Both the position numbers and the translations under genes were made by a program. Below are positions 21,360 through 32,757 of a stretch of 64,000 nt of DNA, in pieces. How positions within the stretch are numbered: the first letter of the stretch is position 1; every line of letters starts with the position of its first letter. The DNA is from Sphaerolaimus hirsutus (lineage: Eukaryota; Nematoda; Chromadorea; Monhysterida; Sphaerolaimidae). The stretch covers positions 24,445,927 through 24,509,926 of the forward strand of contig OZ038451.1 in the NCBI GenBank assembly GCA_964036195.1, given 5' to 3'. Below the pieces are notes generated by a model. That model was not told the origin of the DNA. It made no database searches and was given only the letters and a program-made list of their open reading frames with translations.

Positions 21360-21790
21360 CTTATTTAGTAATGGGAAAATAAATTTGAAAATTCTAAATT
21401 GTTTTTGAATTTTTGATTATTTTTATGTTTTCAAATTTTTATTTCATGACAAGAAAAATACTTAAAATAAATTTGAAACGAGTTTGTATTTTTGCACTAT
21501 TTTTGGTCGAAGATCCAAATAAAATGCAGAAGCATACTTCAAAACATCAATTTCATATGGATCAATTTGTAGTGGCAGAACAAAAATGTGCAAATGTGTC
21601 TGTGGTAAGCATGTCGAATGCCACAAAACATAAATGTGTATTCAGAACTCAATCGAAAAAATTAAAAATGCAATAATTTACTTGAAAAAAACATTTGAAA
21701 ATTCCAAAACTATGTTCAAAAATTAAGACTACCTATCTAAATTGATGGAGAATGTTGCAAAAAAACTCTACAGTAGTATTGGTCAAAGAT
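21360..21790. repeat. AT-rich TTTGAAAATTC-like block
   Basis: Degenerate AAATTTGAAAATTC words resemble the TTCGAA family without its terminal sequence. The 87-codon frame inside (21413-21676) is low-complexity AT-driven translation. Confidence 0.4.
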
Positions 21791-22029
21791 GAGGTAAATT
21801 CAAAATAATTTACATTTGATGCGTTTTATTCTAAAAGTCGACAAATCCACAAAATGCGATTTTCTGTAAATCACATTTTAAGTTTCAGACCCAATACCAT
21901 GCCCATGGTGTGTGTCCAATTGGGCTCTCTCATGCTTACCATTAAGTTCCATATGTTGACAATAAAGTGTCAAATTTTTAGCCCCTGCTCTCAAACTATG
22001 TGAAAAATGGGATGTCTATAAAATTCCAT

Positions 22030-22450
22030 TTGGTCAGAACAGAACTGTTTTGGGGGGTGAAATGGACTTGTTGACTTTTTGCTGACGAGAACATTTTTGC
22101 TCCCGGCAGCAATGAAGCTGCCTTACAGCTATGGGCAATTTATGCACTTATCGACTTTTAGAAATTGGTGTGCACAGTGGACTTGTCACATTTCTTGCTT
22201 TTTCCCAACAAAAAGGGAGACAGATGATGGACTTGTCGACTTGTAGCCCAAAACCAAGTGGACTTGTCGACTTCTTGCCCAAACTTTTTCATTTTTCTCA
22301 AAAAATGTCAAATTTAGCACTATTGTATATAGGCATGTGAGTGCCAAAAATCTATTGAAAATAATGAAAAATGTGCGGGAGTAGCCCCAGATGACGTTTC
22401 TGGGCCTAACTCGAATTTTTCATATTTTGGACTTGTCAACCTTTAGAATT
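22030..22450. repeat. GGACTTGTCGACTTTTAGAA word block
   Basis: At least six spaced copies of GGACTTGTCGACTTTT (some GGACTTGTCACATTT) within AT-rich sequence. It is followed by AGAATTGGACGCCTCATTTAC, related to the arms of the adjacent palindrome at 22603-22737. Confidence 0.6.
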
Positions 22451-22602
22451 GGACGCCTCATTTACATTCATTTATTCAATATACAAACACACAATTTCAG
22501 TACTTTTAACAACTCTGGTAAAAAATGCAGCCTGGTCAGTATAAGTGGGTAAAGTGCACTGGCATGAAAAGTTATTATACTTCGTTCACTTTACGCGCTG
22601 CA

Positions 22603-22737
22603 CGTAAAAAATCGTTGGCACGCTTCCAGCGGGAATTTACATTTGAGGCGTCTAATTCTTAAAGACTTTTCTTAACTTTTAGAATTAGACGCCTCAAATG
22701 TAAATTCCCGCTGGAAGCGTGCCAACGATTTTTTACG
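22603..22737. repeat. Perfect 57-bp inverted repeat
   Basis: CGTAAAAAATCGTTGGCACG begins the left arm (22603-22659), and the right arm (22681-22737) is its exact complement around a 21-base loop. Perfect identity over 57 bases suggests recent origin or gene conversion. No 8-bp duplication seen. Confidence 0.85.
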
Positions 22738-23211
22738 CATGCGATTTTCATAAAAAGTTGAAAACATTTCATCTCTGTTATAACACTATAGGTCAACTTA
22801 TTCACCACAATGATTTTTCATTTTATATACAAAAATTGCATGCTTTATCACAATTGGCACGCTTTCAACGTGAGACATAAATGAGTGCGAGGGCAGAGTA
22901 TAATGTCAGCCGAGTATTGCATGTAAGGTGGGATGAGCGCTGTGGTGAAGACTGGAAGGGGAAACGATTGGTTTTTCAAATATTTACACGATTATTTTTT
23001 ATCATATAGACATTACAATGCATAGGTATCTTACTAAAATATGTGCCCGTTTGATATGTCTTATTACATTTCTCTCTGCATAGGGGAAGTAAATTTTGGT
23101 AATTTTTTCATTTCAGTCAATACGGTTCATAATAAATAATTACACCGGTCGGTCGTGCTGTCTGGAAAGATGAGTATTAACATAGAAAAAGTGAATTCTG
23201 TATTACCTACC

Positions 23212-24346
23212 CAACGATGGGTAAGTTCTCCAAAAAAAACACTTTCTGTGTTTTGAGTTTTACAAAAATGAATACCTGTGTTTTGAGTTTTGTTCTTGAA
23301 AAAAACTTGAGTAACTCTGTTTTTATTTCTGTGTTTTTTTGTAAAAACTCGAGTTTTTTGAGTTTTTTCTAAAAAAACCTGAGTTTTTTTCCAAAAAATT
23401 TAAGGTTTTCCCAAAAAAATTTTGATTTACAGCATTTCGATCTGGAAACAGTGGTTTTCTTATAAAATATTGGTTTTGCACATGTTTTAACCCCACATAA
23501 TATTTGTGTATTCATTCAAGTGTCAAAAAAGTCCATAAAAATGTCCACAATGAGGACATCAACATCACAACACCAGCAACAAAATGCCCAGAAACGACAA
23601 TTTACGCAGTACTCCAAAATTTTTCAATGGATGTGCACTGTATGGAAGACTACGGAATTGATTTGAACTACAACTACCATATTACCCCAAAATACCCCCA
23701 TGGGCATTATTATTTTGTCAGAAGGTTTTGTGAAGGTCATAGAAAATAGTAGGCATTTACGCACCCAAAACAGGTTATAAATGCGTACAAACAGAATATA
23801 TTTGAAATAAACACGTAGATAGCTACACAACCTTGTACAGTCTATGTGTAGCTGTGATGCAAATTAGCAGTAATAAATACATCATGTACATTGGATACAT
23901 GATGTACATCATCCCGGAGGGGGGTATTTCGAGGGGGGCGGAGCTTATTACTTCACCAGTCCATTTTGAGGGGAGTTAATTCCAGGGGGGTTAATTCAAG
24001 GTAATAAGGTATACTTAAATGTCAAAACTTAAATTGTCAAATCCACCATGAGATGTGCATGCCATCTTGAATTTCTTTTTTCTACTATTTTAAAATATGA
24101 ATACATTATGTACATATTTACATACTATAGATGCTTATCTTATCTTGTTTAGTTTAACTGAATAAATGTGCATTCAACCACTTCGCTGAAAAAAACACAA
24201 AAACTCAAAAAACTTTTCTGTGTTTCTGTGTTCTCCAAAAAAAAACTCATTTGAGTTTTGAGTTTTTCAAAATTTATGAGTTTCTGTGTTTCTGTGTAAA
24301 CTCAATGAGTTTCTGTGTTCAATTTCTGTGTTTTTTTCCATCGTTG
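23212..24346. mobile_element. CAACGATGG hAT-like element (AAAACTC words)
   Basis: Ends CAACGATGGGTAAGTTC and TTTCCATCGTTG, with the perfect 8-bp duplication TACCTACC at 23204-23211 and 24347-24354. Arms are TTTCTGTGTTTTGAGTTTTT arrays and complements. It contains the MITE 23677-24009; the homologous element 49899-50732 lacks it. Confidence 0.92.
23677..24009. mobile_element. CCCC-type MITE nested in CAACGATGG element
   Basis: CCATATTACCCCAAAATACCCCC at the left, TTCAAGGTAATAAGG at the right, TA on both sides. The empty site at 50369-50380 reads CAACTATATTTAAA; here it is CAACTA, element, TATACTTAAA, proving a TA duplication. Core is of the 20055-20550 type. Confidence 0.9.
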
Positions 24347-24597
24347 TACCTACCAACGAAGTATTGTTGCGCAATATTTGCTTAGCTCATCACACTTAGT
24401 TTACAACTTAAATTTCGGAAACTAATAAATTGGTTTTTGACGCATTTTAGTTTATCGATATAAGGAATTTGTCAACTACTGTTCGAGGGAATCAAAACTG
24501 ATTATTGGTGAACTCAAATGTGTTCAAAGTCTGTTTACGAGTTTCCGAAATTTCGGCCGTAAACTATTGTGTAGCACATTTGGTAGCCATAACTACC

Positions 24598-24694
24598 GTA
24601 TTTCCTCGAAATACCCCCAGGGGGTTTATCATTTCGCCAGCAAATTTCGCAGGGGGGTTAATTCGAGGGGGGGGGGTAATTAGAGGAAATACGG
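24598..24694. mobile_element. Short CCCC-type MITE
   Basis: CCGTATTTCCTCGAAATACCCCC and GAGGAAATACGG ends around a GGGGGTTAATTCGAGGGG body. TA is present at the left only; the right flank has drifted. Confidence 0.8.
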
Positions 24695-26138
24695 AAAGTA
24701 GTTCAAGTAGAAAGTTCGCAATCGCATCCAGTAATTTAATGGAGGTTAAAATAAGTTGGCCGACATTGATAAAACAGCTGTGACGAGAAACAACGGTGTA
24801 TGTTTGTCATTGTTCAATATGATAACTGATGTTCTTATTATCCGGAGCCAACATTTGAATCCAAAAAACAACCCAAAACCTGACTTTATTTAATACCCAA
24901 ACCCAATACATACAGAAATTTTGGAATCGATATCGATACCCGCCCTGAACTTTCTTTGACCCGATACCCAATGCCGAAACCCGAAAACTTCCAAATCAAA
25001 CTGGTGCATACGAACGGCAGACTGGTGGAAAAATGGGGACCGCTCAACTATAAAAATCGAGTACATATCAACTTCAGAACGATTTCTGCGCTGTTCAGAA
25101 CATGTAAATTTTAATGTAAATCTATGATGTTTGCGGGTGTCTGAACGCTCATACAGAAAAAAAGAACAGTAAATTTCTGATCGCTTTTTTGTAAGCTACT
25201 ACATGTGGGTAAAATCGAACGGAATGTTTCTACAATGGAAATACTGGCGAGTAGTGATGGAAAAGCGCCAGAAAAAAGGGCGCCGCATGGCGCCGTCCAA
25301 AAAACATGCAGCTGGGCGCTAAAGTAAAAAGGTGTGTAACCGTTTTATATCCTATTTTTTATGGCAAACAAACAGTGTACAAACTGCACTGTCTGTTCAC
25401 CACCTTCACATCAATGTGGCCACACAAGCTAGTTTTCATGGTTCCAATTTGAAAACTCGTTCAAAAACTGAATGGCGATGAGAATGCTGATTGACTATTG
25501 TTATGATTTTACCATCCTGCAACTGACCACTTAGCCACATATTAGGATGCAACTATTAGTTTACAGAAATGATCAGTCCATGAACTACTGTTTGAGGAGA
25601 TGGACAAGATTTTGGCCAAATTTTCAAATTGGATCCGTGAAAACTAGCTTGTGTGCAATCATATATTTGACAATACAAAAATATTGGCTTGGTGCAAATT
25701 TTTTTGCCATTTCAGGATCGCCCCCCATTGGATCATTCTGGATTGTGAGGTTTCAGTGGGGGTATATTAGCTGGAATTACAGCTCCACTTAAATTCATGA
25801 ATACAAGTCTAGCGCGACATTGATTACATAAAAGTAGATGATTATAAATGTCACCAACTTCATGTTTCCAACTGATCTTACATTGGAATTTCACTGAAAA
25901 ATCAAAAACCTTGGATATGGTGAGTCATGCATGTAGAGTTTTGGACATTATTGAGAGATGGATCAGGACTCTTTTACGTGATCAATTTTACAGTAAATGT
26001 TACACTTTAGTTAATGCCACCATTTACATGGCCCACATGGCGTTACAATGGGGGATGGCCGTATGGCATTTTAGACAACTGTTTTGACTAACGATTGTAC
26101 GGGATGGAATTCGCTGTAAAGTTAAGTGGGGGGCACGA

Positions 26139-26974
26139 CAGAGTTGCAAAAACGTATTTACGTTTACCCGAAATACCCGGTTATTCGGGTATTTATACTT
26201 ACATTTACGTTTACGCTTTCCAAAAATACCATTACGTTTTGTTACGTTTTCCTGGCACAATTACCCGGGTACCAGAGAAAACGTAAAAAATAAGTTAACG
26301 GAACTGTAAATATTATTTGACAAATGTAGTGTATTATGATGAGTTCATCATGCTTGAATGATGAGAGGGTGCCAATTCCGCAAGTGGTGAACTGAAACAA
26401 TTTAAAAATTATAAGTAAAAATTTGAGAGGAATGTAAATTTATGAGTGAGAAGTAAAATGAAGTCAAAAGTCAAAAACGTTTTTAGTGTATTAATTTGTG
26501 ACCTGCCATGTGTCCTTTAACTTGCCATTACATTTGCCACTTATAAATTTACTGTTTTTTTCTACTTTTCACTTGCCATTGAACTTGCCATTCTTCACTT
26601 AAGGAATTGGCACCATATGACCCTACACGCACTAGTTGACAACGATGCCAAATCTCAACCGGTTTCGATCCGATCCCAATTCAATATCCCGATCCCATAA
26701 TTCTATATAAAATATAGGTAAAATACAGGTATGTAGGTAAACACATGATGTCAATAAAGATCATAGGAACATACATAATGTTGTAAAACATGTTCTTTTT
26801 AAATTCAGTGATAGTGGAAGCACTTAATATTGATTTTTACGTTTACGTTTTATTTTACGTATTCCCAGGTATTTTAAAAATACCTTACGTTTTAGTATTT
26901 ATACTCCAAAATTTGAAAAGGTATTTACGTTTACATTTACGTTTTCCAAAAATACCAGTATTTGTACAACTCTG
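26139..26974. mobile_element. CAGAGTTG hAT-like element, nested
   Basis: Ends CAGAGTTGCAAAAACG and GTACAACTCTG, with the perfect 8-bp duplication GGGCACGA at 26131-26138 and 26975-26982. Arms are GTATTTACGTTTAC and CCCGGGTA words. It encloses the foldback 26368-26614. Confidence 0.92.
26368..26614. mobile_element. GGTGCCAATTCCGCAAGTGG foldback
   Basis: GGTGCCAATTCCGCAAGTGG is inverted as CACTTAAGGAATTGGCACC at the right. Arms are AAGTAAAA and GTCAAAAG-type words. Same terminal family as 6306-7022. Innermost level of a three-level nest. Confidence 0.75.
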
Positions 26975-27245
26975 GGGCACGACAAAACGTTTATTAAAAA
27001 TTTCGTGAAGGTACGGACTGAGGTAAACAGGGGTTTATACTGATCTAAATAGTAGTGAACCCTTTTTCAAATGTTGCCAATGTTGGTGACATTCGGAAAC
27101 AGGGCGACAGGCGTTTTTGACGTCCCCAAATTGCGCCAGCGCCATGGCGCCATTCCATTACTACTGGCGAGCTATTTTTTTCTGCTATGTATCCGCCATT
27201 TTCCAAGTGTTTGCATTGGCAATTGACATGTAAAGGTATTTATGT

Positions 27246-27420
27246 ACACCCATGTTCATATGAGTTCGGACACTTCAGAATTTTTCATTCAAACATTAAT
27301 TCCACTGGAACGGGTAACCCCTAAAGGTTTTGGGTTGTATCAAATGTTGTTCCAGTTCCAGTGGAATAATTGTTTGAATGGAAAATTTTCAAGTGTCCGA
27401 ACCCATATCAACATGGGTGT
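27246..27420. repeat. Inverted repeat with ACACCCATGTT arms
   Basis: ACACCCATGTTCATATGAG and AAGTGTCCGAACCCATAT-type arms are complementary for about 75 bases each, around a TTTTGGGTTGT loop. No target duplication recognised. Confidence 0.75.
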
Positions 27421-28118
27421 ATTGCCAGACACTAAAGGAGGGACTGCAAATGTTACTGCCAGTGTGCAGCGTCAAATGCATTGTCAAATATTTATCTGGT
27501 TGGCTAAAGTTCAGAATTGTTTTGCCAAGGGTTGGACATAAATGTACGTTGGCATTTGGCAAGGTTAAAGGTACCTAAATAGTAGCTGGCGCTCGTAGTA
27601 GCTGAAGAACTGGGATGGAATGATATTATTTAACGGGAACACAAAAACACTTTCCGTACTGCGGATTTGTCATTGGCAATTTACAATTTTTACACAGTTA
27701 CCTGGGAACAAATTCAATAAATCTCACAACATTTTTTCGGGTACTCCAGATGCGAATCGCAACTAAATATTTACATTGCTTCGGGTAGTAGCGCTTTATT
27801 TCGAATAAGATTGATCGGGCTGTCTGAAAAAACATGGACTATTTAATTTTGGTCCCAGGCCTACCGGGACGATGTTTGGTACGTGAGCGCTGTCTAGATA
27901 TGTTGATTTTCAGAATCAATTCTAATTGATCGTTATCTTTGTCGTGTTTTTTATATTTTCATGCATGCTCCATTTACCATCCATATTGAATAAAACGTGT
28001 CTGCTAAGTGTAAATTTGAACGCACAATGTTCTCAACGTGTCAATTTCGATTTGTGAGTTCTATTCAACTGTTTGCTCAATTCAAAGTGGAGAATTTGTC
28101 GAAAACTATAGTAATGTA

Positions 28119-28547
28119 CCGTATTACCTCGAATTATCCCCCCTTGAATAAACCCCCTCCCCTCGAAATACCCCCCTAAAATTCGGCTGAGGAAATAATA
28201 AACCCCCCCCTCAAAATACCCCCCCCCTAAAATTGAGTGTAAAGAGAACGTACATGACAAATACCGCAGTTTGTCATCTGTACAATGCGGAACACACGTA
28301 AAAAATGATGATTGAGTGATGTTAGGGAATTGTTTATGTGTAGATACAGTTATATATGCCTATAAACACATATACATCTATGTAATTGTTTGATTTTTAT
28401 ACGTCTGAGAATGGGGAATTTCTGAAAATTTCTGGCGAAATAATAGACCCCCCCTCGAATAAACCCCCCCTCGAATTATCCCCCCCCCCCCCTCAAATTT
28501 TGCTGGCGAAATAATAAACCCCCTGGGGGTATTTCGAGGTAATACGG
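28119..28547. mobile_element. CCCC-type MITE, first core type
   Basis: CCGTATTACCTCGAATTATCC at the left and ATTTCGAGGTAATACGG at the right, TA on both sides. Its roughly 200-bp core is a close relative of 4281-4700 and 44995-45426. Confidence 0.9.
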
Positions 28548-29367
28548 TAAATGAAATAGTGGGGTTCACCTGACCTTAAAATACCTACCTATACATTTTA
28601 TTCGTACTGTACAATTTCATTTTCCAGTTTCGATTTTTCGCTCAATCTCAATCTCAATTTCAATCTCTGTCCATTCGCAAAACAATCGCCAGTGTGTTTC
28701 TGAGCGATAGAGCTACACGTCTGATATTTTTTGTAATTTAATTTTCGGTATGCTTTTCATTGTAGACATGTACATCAGTTAACCGACGACCAGTTGTCAA
28801 CTGAAAAAGAACGTCAAACGGTTTTTGGGTTTAAAATGTAACGTAAATTTTTTTTGGAACACCTTACATGCTCACAGTTTTCATGCTGGAATGTGCCACT
28901 TGACTCAAATGTGACTATTAAAACGTTTTAAATGAACTTTCAATTTACCTAGATACGTGAGTGAGTACATAAATACCTTTATGATATTGTAAATCCAGCT
29001 TAATTGACACAGACGTTAAACTTGCTTCACTTTGTAGTGCTGTGCATTTTGCATGTGCGTGACTTTGGGTATCTCAACGGAACAGATTTTGCTCATTCAG
29101 CATTTTTATTACTAAAGACTTCAGACAATTATGCACAGAGATTGCGCATCCGGTACGTAGAAAAAAATTGCGCGAGATTGCGCATCCGCTCTAGAAAAAA
29201 TATCAAGCAATATATATATACGCAGGCATTTTCTATTGTATGATATTTTTCTCACACCATCCAGCTCAGTACTGAAACATGACATGTGTAGCGGGTTCCA
29301 TTTTCACCAAAACGTCAACAATTGAAATTCCCGCACAACAACCATTTTTGCGTACGTTTCATCTGGG
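28548..29367. other. No gene seen
   Basis: AT-rich single-copy-looking sequence. A 79-codon frame at 29004-29243 has neither coding-like composition nor splice context. Confidence 0.5.
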
Positions 29368-29464
29368 TAGTGATGGACAAGTGCCATGGGGCTAGCGCCA
29401 AAGCAAAAAGCGCCCATCGTTTTTGGCGCTTGGCGCCAAAGTCCTGGCGCTTTTTCCATCACTA
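29368..29464. mobile_element. 97-bp TAGTGATG / GGCGCC element
   Basis: Ends TAGTGATGGACAAG and CTTTTTCCATCACTA, with the perfect 8-bp duplication CATCTGGG at 29360-29367 and 29465-29472. The smallest complete member, so very little besides the ends is needed for mobility. Confidence 0.92.
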
Positions 29465-29565
29465 CATCTGGGCATTGGTATTCGCGAGGCAATCTACGTG
29501 AAAACCATTTGATAAAAGCGTTTGGAGCGACGGATGGACATTCAAACTAAAACGTCTGCGGTATG

Positions 29566-30739
29566 TAACGATGGCAAACAGTCGGAAAAAAAGTATTTAA
29601 ATTTTTAAGTGTTTTTTCTGAAATGAATTTTCGAATTTTCGAATTTTTGACCAAAATAATTTTCGAATTTCGAATTTAATTTTCGAATTTCGAATTTTCG
29701 AATCTTTTTTGGCAATTTTCGAATTTTTTTGGCTATTTTTCGAATTTTTTAAAATAATTTTCGAATTTTTTTTAAAGAATATTGAATCCGAAGCTTAAAA
29801 CGCAGAATTTGGACTGTTCTAATGTTTTGATAACTTTTAAACCTTACTCACCATAATAAAGCATTAAAAATGGTGGAAGGAAGGAGTTATGGGGACCAGT
29901 GTGCTGCATTGCGTGTTTGCACATTGGCCCTACACACTCTAGTTTTCATGGTGACATGGGTGAAAACTGAAATGACGTCATGGCAACATTTATTTTACTG
30001 TATGTTATTGTATGCTAAATGTGTTTTTGTTTTCAAATTTTTTAATTTAAACTTTCATTAATTAAAATTAAATTGAATCACCCCACTGTGATGATTATTT
30101 TACATTTGAAAAATCTTCAGTTTTCACTAGTGATGTGAAAAGCGCCAGAACTTTGGCGCCAAGCGCTATGGCGCTTTTCTGACACCTAGCGCCAATCGCC
30201 AATGGCGCCAGAACAAAATGGCGCCAAGTGCCAGAAGCGCCATGGCGCTTTTTGCTTTGGCAGTAGCGTCAGGCGCCAGCGCCATGGCTCTTTCACATGA
30301 CTAGTTTTCACTGAAGTCATGGTGAGAACTAGTGTGTGAGGCACAATGCGGCATCATTTTCCCCGGGGCTGAATGCCTTCCAAAAAACACATGTCAGACA
30401 CAACAAATATTCAATTTTCATGACATGAAAGCCAGTAAATTTTTGTCGGCACACGTGAAAGTGTAAACGCCGCTAACGTTTCCCTTTTTCATACGCGCCG
30501 CGTATCAATTGTCGATTTATTTCACACGTTGAACTTAAGAGTGTATTTTTGCATTGAATTCCCTGAAAAATTCGAAAACTATTTTCGAATTTTTGAATTT
30601 TCGAATTTTCGAATTTTTTAAAAAATAAATCGATTTTTAAGTGTTTTTTCTAGGGGTGAAATAAAAATTCGAAAATTCCAAAAAAATTCGAAAATTCGAA
30701 AATGTTTTCGAATTTTCGAATCTTTTTTTGCCATCGTTA
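29566..30739. mobile_element. TAACGATGGCAAAC hAT-like element (TTCGAA words)
   Basis: Ends TAACGATGGCAAAC and TTGCCATCGTTA, with the perfect 8-bp duplication GCGGTATG at 29558-29565 and 30740-30747. Arms are TTTTCGAATTTTCGAA arrays. It carries the GGCGCC element 30128-30303. Confidence 0.92.
30128..30303. mobile_element. TAGTGATG / GGCGCC element, nested
   Basis: Ends TAGTGATGTGAAAAGCGCC and CTCTTTCACATGACTA, with the perfect 8-bp duplication GTTTTCAC at 30120-30127 and 30304-30311. The whole body is a GGCGCC word array. Confidence 0.92.
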
Positions 30740-30859
30740 GCGGTATGATATCCGTGAATTCGGACGCGCCCCACAACTCGCTATTTATAGGCCTGTATAT
30801 ATATATTTACGTTGCGGTAAGATGGAGCTTTTTCCATCGTTAAATACGTCCGCGCAAAA

Positions 30860-32214
30860 CATATGGGAGGTGGAAGTGAATACTTTCATTTCAAGGCGGC
30901 CATGACGAATTGCCGCTTCTCAAGCGGGCCGCCGGCTGAGCTGTGGTAAGCATTGAAAAAATCATCAATTTTTGTGAAATATAATTAAAATCAGAAAATC
31001 TCTCAAGAATAAAATATACCTAATTAAATCTCTCTCAAAAATACCTGAAAAAAATATAAATAAATAAATATCAGTATTTGAGAGATTTTCTGAGATTTTT
31101 AAAAATATAAGAAAATCCCTCCAATTCTGATATTTATATTTTTTCTACGTTTTTGGGAGAGATTTAGTTATATATTTTTCTTGAGATATTTTCTGTGATT
31201 ATATTTTCCAAAAGTTGACGATTTTTTTCAATGCTAGCTGTGGTGTTTCTGGCGATGGCAAACAAACGTTTTCGAATTTTTATCCCACCATGAGAAAGAA
31301 ACACACTTTCGATTTTTCAAATCCATTTTTTTCTCTAGAAAAATACCGAAAAATCGAAAATTCAAACGAATTTTCGACGTTTTTGTGTAATATTTTTGGT
31401 ATAAAGTCGATAAAAATTTGAAAACTAAATTTGAAAACGTTATTTCGAAAAATTATTTAAGAAAAAAACACTTAAAAATTTAAGCACCTTTTCCAGAGGG
31501 TTTACCATCATTAAGCGTCTCTCATCGCTGCTTGCCGGTTGCTGTCTTACAGCGAATCAGTCGGGTACTGGCTTCATTCGCACCCATTTGTTGTTATCAA
31601 GCCGTCGTTGAGCTGGTACCACTCGCAGACCCTGTAAAAGACCCTGTGAAATGTAATGCGTCATGTAGAAGACCCTGTAAAATGGCATGACCCTGTAAAG
31701 TGTCAAATGTCAAGTAAAAAGCCTGTAATGTGTCATGTGTATCCAAATCTTATGTTATTGTATCCAAATCGTTTTATAATATTTGGATACAAAAGCATAA
31801 GATTTGGATCTGATAAAATAAGATTTGGATACGATAAAATAAGATTTGGATACACATGACACTTTACAGGGTCGTTTATATGACGTTTGAAACGTTACAG
31901 GGTCTTTTACATGACACATAACATTTTACAGGGTCTTTAACATGACACAACACATTTTACAGGAGTCATTTACACTTTACAGGGTCTTTTACATGACACA
32001 ACACATTTTACAGGAGTCATTTACACTTTACAGGGTCTTTTACAGGGTCTGGGTGTGTCCCGGGCCATGGAATTTTCGTTTTGCAATGCAATTATTTTAA
32101 ATGAATTAAAACAGCTTTTCTATCGCCGCGAAGCACGAGCGGCACATTCGTTCGCGTGGGCACCACAACCGAATAGGCTTTATTTTATTGCGTTTGGTTG
32201 AGTTGATTACGTGA
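30860..32214 (+). CDS. Candidate three-exon gene, unknown product
   Basis: Exon 1 (ATG at 30860 or 30902) ends at 30945 before donor GTAAGC, in phase 2. Exon 2 is 31553-31615 (acceptor TGTCTTACAG, donor GTACCA) and keeps phase 2 on both sides with the frame ESVGYWLHSHPF. A possible last exon, 32115-32214 (acceptor AAAACAG), continues in phase 2 to a TGA. The three fragments are GC-richer than their AT-rich surroundings. The product would be about 80 residues with no recognisable domain. Intron 1 holds an AT-rich foldback and a TTCGAA fragment; intron 2 begins with the TGTAAA introner-like element. The last exon is the weakest part. Confidence 0.4.
30950..31235. repeat. AT-rich foldback in intron
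   Basis: AGCATTGAAAAAATCATCAA near 30950 is inverted as TTGACGATTTTTTTCAATGCT near 31215. The arms carry AGAAAATCTCTC words and complements. Immediately after it, 31250-31515 is a TTCGAA-word fragment starting GGCGATGGCAAAC and ending TTTACCATCATTA, a decayed TAACGATGG relative. Confidence 0.65.
31616..32060 (+). mobile_element. TGTAAA foldback at exon border
   Basis: Starts GTACCACTCGCAGACCCTG directly after exon 2 of the candidate gene and ends CAGGGTCTGGGTGTGTCCC. Arms are repeated GACCCTGTAAAAT units. The centre contains a secondary palindromic array of TTGGATAC / AAGATTTGG words, also seen at 35960-36115. There is no AG at its right end, so splicing would need an acceptor further on. 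Confidence 0.65.
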
Positions 32215-32757
32215 ACGGGGGGGGGGGGGGGGGACTGCGCCGCGGGGCATACTTCCTTAGTCGACAAATTCGATGGGAAGGCAAAAATTGCAATTTCAGT
32301 GTTGCTTGTTGAGTGTAGCAAATTTGACAAACATAATTATATTGTATTTCAAGTTAGGTATCTGTGCGTCCCAGAATCCCCCGTTATTCAGGCACCTCAC
32401 GTTAAAGGTAGAGTTACTGCACAATGACAAATAAAAAGTGAAACGAAAAATTCAGTTTCGACAAATTACAAGTACGCAAGAACCCTAAATTGACAGGTTG
32501 AAAGCACTACCGTATTTCTTATAATAGAAGAGCATTGTCCTATTTTTTCGTCAACTTTTACCTACCGTTCTATTTGACGCCGTCGTTCTATTTTTTTCAC
32601 CATAATTTTCACATATTTTTCATTTTCACATAGTCTTTCTAATGAAACATTTACACCATTTTAATATCAGATCATGTCAGGATCAGATCATATTTGTAAT
32701 TTGTCGACTCGACACCTAATTTGTCGCTTCAGCTCCTATTTGTCGTTGTGCTGTAAC
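32215..32757. other. No gene seen; one MITE left end
   Basis: A run of about 16 G at 32218-32233. CCGTATTTCTTATAATAGAAG at 32513 is the left terminus of the AATAGAACG MITE subtype of 34034 and 53295 without a clear right end. Confidence 0.5.

Larger units (their letters stand above)
25252..27163. mobile_element. Long TAGTGATG / GGCGCC hAT-like element
   Basis: Ends TAGTGATGGAAAAGCGCC and GGCGCCATTCCATTACTA, with the perfect 8-bp duplication CTGGCGAG at 25244-25251 and 27164-27171. The 1.9-kb body is mostly unique AT-rich sequence and contains the CAGAGTTG element 26139-26974. I found no hAT transposase motif in any frame. It is the longest member here and the best place to look for a decayed transposase. 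Confidence 0.9.
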
